Positions 12,389 through 14,309 of a DNA stretch of 14,309 bases are shown piece by piece. The position numbers were made by a program, and so were the translations under genes. The notes under the pieces are model-generated. The model did no database searches. It was not told where the DNA came from and saw nothing but the letters and a program-made list of their open reading frames with translations. Positions within the stretch are counted from its first letter, which is position 1. Each line of letters starts with the position of its first letter. The stretch spans positions 1 through 14,309 of the forward strand of contig CACZON010000050.1 in the NCBI GenBank assembly GCA_902782805.1, written 5' to 3'. This stretch comes from Oscillospiraceae bacterium (GTDB lineage Bacteria; Bacillota; Clostridia; Oscillospirales; Acutalibacteraceae).

Positions 12389-13567
12389 TTACATCAGCCT
12401 TTCGCGAAGCCGATGGATCTCTTCCTTCGTCATTCCGCCTTCCAGCAGGAACCGTTCGGCCCCGGCGGCAAGATCCGCCGTTTGAACGTCTCCGTTTCCG
12501 CCCGGCGTCAGAACCTGCAGCATGGGAACGAGCACATTCTCAACGATCACGTCGTATTTATCCGTTTGATTCGTCGTGCTGATCCCGTAGTAATTATCGT
12601 AAGTGATCATATAGTCGTCGACGATTTCCTGATAGCTCGCGCCGCAAAGCGCTTCGAGGAGGAGGCAGAGGAAACCGGTCCGGTCTTTTCCCTCGGTGCA
12701 GTGAACGAGATACGGCCCTTCGTTCTGCGCCATCACGGAAAGTCCGCCGGCAACTTTGGCTTTGAAGCCGTCGGAACCGTAGTTCATATTCAGTGCGATC
12801 GGCTCAACCTTTCCGTTTTCGTAAAGCGAGAGGAAATACGGGCTCGCGAAATCCGGTTTTTCGAGATACCCCTGAATTTTCTGATCGTTGTCGGAAAGGT
12901 TCAGGATAAACGCAACGCCGGCTTTCTGAATCTGAGCGTCGACGTACGGTGCCCGGTTATGCTGGTTATCGCAGGGCGACGCGGAGCGGCAGAGGATCCC
13001 TTCCTTCAGGTTTCCTGCCTTGATTTTCCGGAAATTTGCGAAAATCTCGTCGCTGTCGTAGCGTTCGCGCTCGTCGTAATAATGGATATCCCGCGCGTTC
13101 TGGATCGCAGTGTATTTGCCGTGTTCGTTGAGTGTGATCGTCGCCGTATCGCTCTCCCGCAACTGTGCAACCGAAAACAGATTGATTTTCGGCCCTTCGT
13201 TTTCCAGCAGACCCGCGATCGTATAGAGATCTTCGCCGTTGTTGATGCCGGCCTTGATATAGGGATAGCCCGGATAGGCAACCAGCAGCGGCTCGCCGTT
13301 GCTCGTATAGTATCCGTTGTAATACGGAATATCAGCAAGCTCGTAGCCGTTGGAGAAAGTTACCTTTACGCTGTCGCCGTAAGAAAAGCCCAAAGCGTTG
13401 AAATCGTCGATGGTCATACAGATATATACTCCGCCGAATTCCTGCTCGTGCTGGATCCCGCAGTTTTCAAGCTGCGGCTTTTTCTCTTCGCTGCAGCCGG
13501 AAAGCCCCGCAAGGCAGAACAGCATGCAAAGCAGCAGCACGGCAGCCGTTTTGATTGCTTTGTTCAT
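12389..13567 (-). CDS. Secreted lipoprotein with tyrosine/dual-specificity phosphatase domain
   Basis: The protein has 392 residues from the ATG at 13567, chosen because GGAGGGACAAAAG precedes it; the upstream in-frame ATG at 13591 has no SD and would push the signal peptide inward. A lipoprotein signal peptide is clear: Lys3/Lys6, a hydrophobic stretch, and lipobox LSGC ending at Cys25. The mature protein would sit on the outer face of the membrane. Residues about 40-125 form a separate domain (GDSVKVTFSNGYELADIPYYNGYYT), which I do not recognise with certainty. Residues 178-330 are a phosphatase domain of the Y_phosphatase3 kind: FRKIKAGNLKEGILCRSASP and the catalytic CTEGKDR (Cys290-Arg296, CX5R). 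It should dephosphorylate phosphotyrosine/serine or a phospholipid/inositol substrate outside the cytoplasm. It is 30 bases before the STAS fusion gene. Confidence 0.85.
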   Translation of the reverse strand: MNKAIKTAAVLLLCMLFCLAGLSGCSEEKKPQLENCGIQHEQEFGGVYICMTIDDFNALGFSYGDSVKVTFSNGYELADIPYYNGYYTSNGEPLLVAYPGYPYIKAGINNGEDLYTIAGLLENEGPKINLFSVAQLRESDTATITLNEHGKYTAIQNARDIHYYDERERYDSDEIFANFRKIKAGNLKEGILCRSASPCDNQHNRAPYVDAQIQKAGVAFILNLSDNDQKIQGYLEKPDFASPYFLSLYENGKVEPIALNMNYGSDGFKAKVAGGLSVMAQNEGPYLVHCTEGKDRTGFLCLLLEALCGASYQEIVDDYMITYDNYYGISTTNQTDKYDVIVENVLVPMLQVLTPGGNGDVQTADLAAGAERFLLEGGMTKEEIHRLRERLM

Positions 13568-13587
13568 CTTTTGTCCCTCCTGATTGC

Positions 13588-13613
13588 TCAAAATCGCCGG
13601 AAACGCATTCCGG
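13588..13613 (-). terminator. Weak hairpin between the MATE fusion and the phosphatase gene
   Basis: On the minus strand CCGGAA (13613-13608), loop TGCGT, TTCCGG (13602-13597) is followed only by CGATTTTG. The stem is perfect but 6 bp, and the tract has four T. It may partly separate the first gene from the rest of the run; it is not strong enough to exclude read-through. Confidence 0.35.
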
Positions 13614-13659
13614 GATTACTTTTATTAAGGCACCGAACCGAACGGTTCTTTTTTCCGGA

Positions 13660-14309
13660 TCAAATCGTCAAGGTCAGGTTGTTGAGTCCGAGCGAATTGA
13701 CGTAGTTGGCTTCTTTTACCATACCCATAACCATCCGAAGGCCGATATGCCCCGCGGGATCGCCGCTTGGATGGAGTTCAACGTACTTCGTCGGATCGAA
13801 ATGGACGCAGTTGTCGCGGATACGGATGATCCGGGCGTCCCGGTCGATCACCAGCCGGACGTCAACGTTGTGGTCGGATTTATCCTTCGTAAAGCCGTGC
13901 TGGATGACATTGACGGTCATTTCTTCCACACACAGACCGACCAGCATCGACGTTTTCGCATCGACCCCCTTCTCGCGGCAGAAATCACAGAGTTGCTGTG
14001 AAACATCCGCCGCTTCGCCGATCGACTGGACCGAGCGCTCGAAACAGTTTTCGGGCATCGCCGTAAACTCCTCTCCGAGCAAGCTGTAAGCGTCTGCAGA
14101 AAGAGTAACGCGCCGCCGATTCCGCCAGACGACCGCCGAGATAAAGAGCAGCGTTGCAGCTTCTCCGCAGATATATCCGAGCCATACGCCGGTCACGCCG
14201 AGAAAACGGCTGAGCAAAAACGCAAACAGCACCGGGAGTGTAAAATTCTGCAGAAATGAAATGATCTCCGCAAAACGGAGCTTGCTGACCCCCTGATAGT
14301 AATTCTTCA
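13660..14309 (-). CDS. MATE-family transporter fused to RsbW-like ATPase, C-terminal part (runs off the window)
   Basis: The frame is open from the window edge to TGA at 13660, about 216 residues. The edge segment NYYQGVSKLRFAEIISFLQ, followed by the hydrophobic VLFAFLLSRFLGVTGVWLGYICGEAATLLFIS, matches the end of MATE/multidrug-type membrane transporters, where a last helix leads into a basic loop (WRNRRR). After it comes a cytosolic GHKL ATPase of the RsbW/SpoIIAB kind: N-box VEEMTVNVIQHGF, G1 IRDNCVHFDP and G2 AGHIGLRMV, ending LTLTI. MATE-ATPase fusions occur in gut Firmicutes. The membrane half may be a sensor rather than a pump, with the ATPase acting as a Ser/Thr kinase of a STAS partner; this is inference. 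It is the first visible gene of the signalling run; its start is outside the window. Confidence 0.8.
   Translation of the reverse strand, partial: KNYYQGVSKLRFAEIISFLQNFTLPVLFAFLLSRFLGVTGVWLGYICGEAATLLFISAVVWRNRRRVTLSADAYSLLGEEFTAMPENCFERSVQSIGEAADVSQQLCDFCREKGVDAKTSMLVGLCVEEMTVNVIQHGFTKDKSDHNVDVRLVIDRDARIIRIRDNCVHFDPTKYVELHPSGDPAGHIGLRMVMGMVKEANYVNSLGLNNLTLTI

Noticed and set aside
13635..13654. Plus-strand hairpin GAACC-gaac-GGTTC with six T as a terminator
   Set aside because: The stem is only 5 bp and no plus-strand gene lies upstream that it could serve; it does not fit the minus-strand genes because its T-run is on the wrong side.
12413..13705. 430-codon plus-strand open frame opposite the phosphatase gene
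   Set aside because: It is antisense to a lipoprotein gene with lipobox and CX5R motif; no SD and no family signature.

Overview
The window looks like chromosomal DNA from a Gram-positive, anaerobic Firmicute, most likely a Clostridia member of a gut or rumen community. GC content is moderate (judged by eye, slightly above half). Shine-Dalgarno sites are strong (GGAGG, AAAGGAG), promoters are near-consensus sigma-A type, and intrinsic terminators with U-tracts are common. Gene content agrees: WYL regulator, ACT/phenylacetate-CoA ligase pair, 2-enoate-reductase-like flavoenzyme, MATE-ATPase fusion and STAS/RsbW-type signalling domains. The taxonomic call is inference. No RNA genes, mobile elements or CRISPR arrays were seen, and no stretch over 300 bases lacks a gene once the small leader ORF is counted.

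Region 1 (1-3897) holds separate metabolic and regulatory genes. They are the start of a FAD-dependent oxidoreductase (minus), a divergent two-domain GNAT acetyltransferase (plus), a Gfo/Idh/MocA sugar-type oxidoreductase (plus) with its own promoter, and a WYL-domain regulator (minus). The last two converge on one shared bidirectional terminator.

Region 2 (3992-8356) is an aromatic-acid-like block on the minus strand. A TTGACA-17-TATAAT promoter, preceded by an AT-rich inverted repeat, drives a 29-codon ORF with six Phe and two Tyr codons. A strong intrinsic terminator follows, and only then come phenylacetate-CoA ligase and a tandem ACT-domain protein. This is the layout of a leader-peptide attenuator, and I consider it the most interesting item here. 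Upstream, with its own promoter, lies a 699-residue FMN/4Fe-4S/FAD enoate-reductase-like enzyme.

Region 3 (8366-14309) is a run of six minus-strand genes: a MATE transporter fused to an RsbW-like ATPase (cut by the window edge), a lipoprotein with a CX5R tyrosine-phosphatase site, a single-chain STAS / APH-like kinase / RsbW-like ATPase protein, a nucleoside-phosphorylase-fold protein, a PHP phosphoesterase and a VanX-type D-Ala-D-Ala dipeptidase. A strong terminator closes the run. Gaps of 8 to 92 bases suggest one or two operons. Two RsbW-like domains, one STAS domain, a kinase and a phosphatase together suggest a phosphorylation-based regulatory circuit; this is inference, since no cognate sigma factor or other target is visible.
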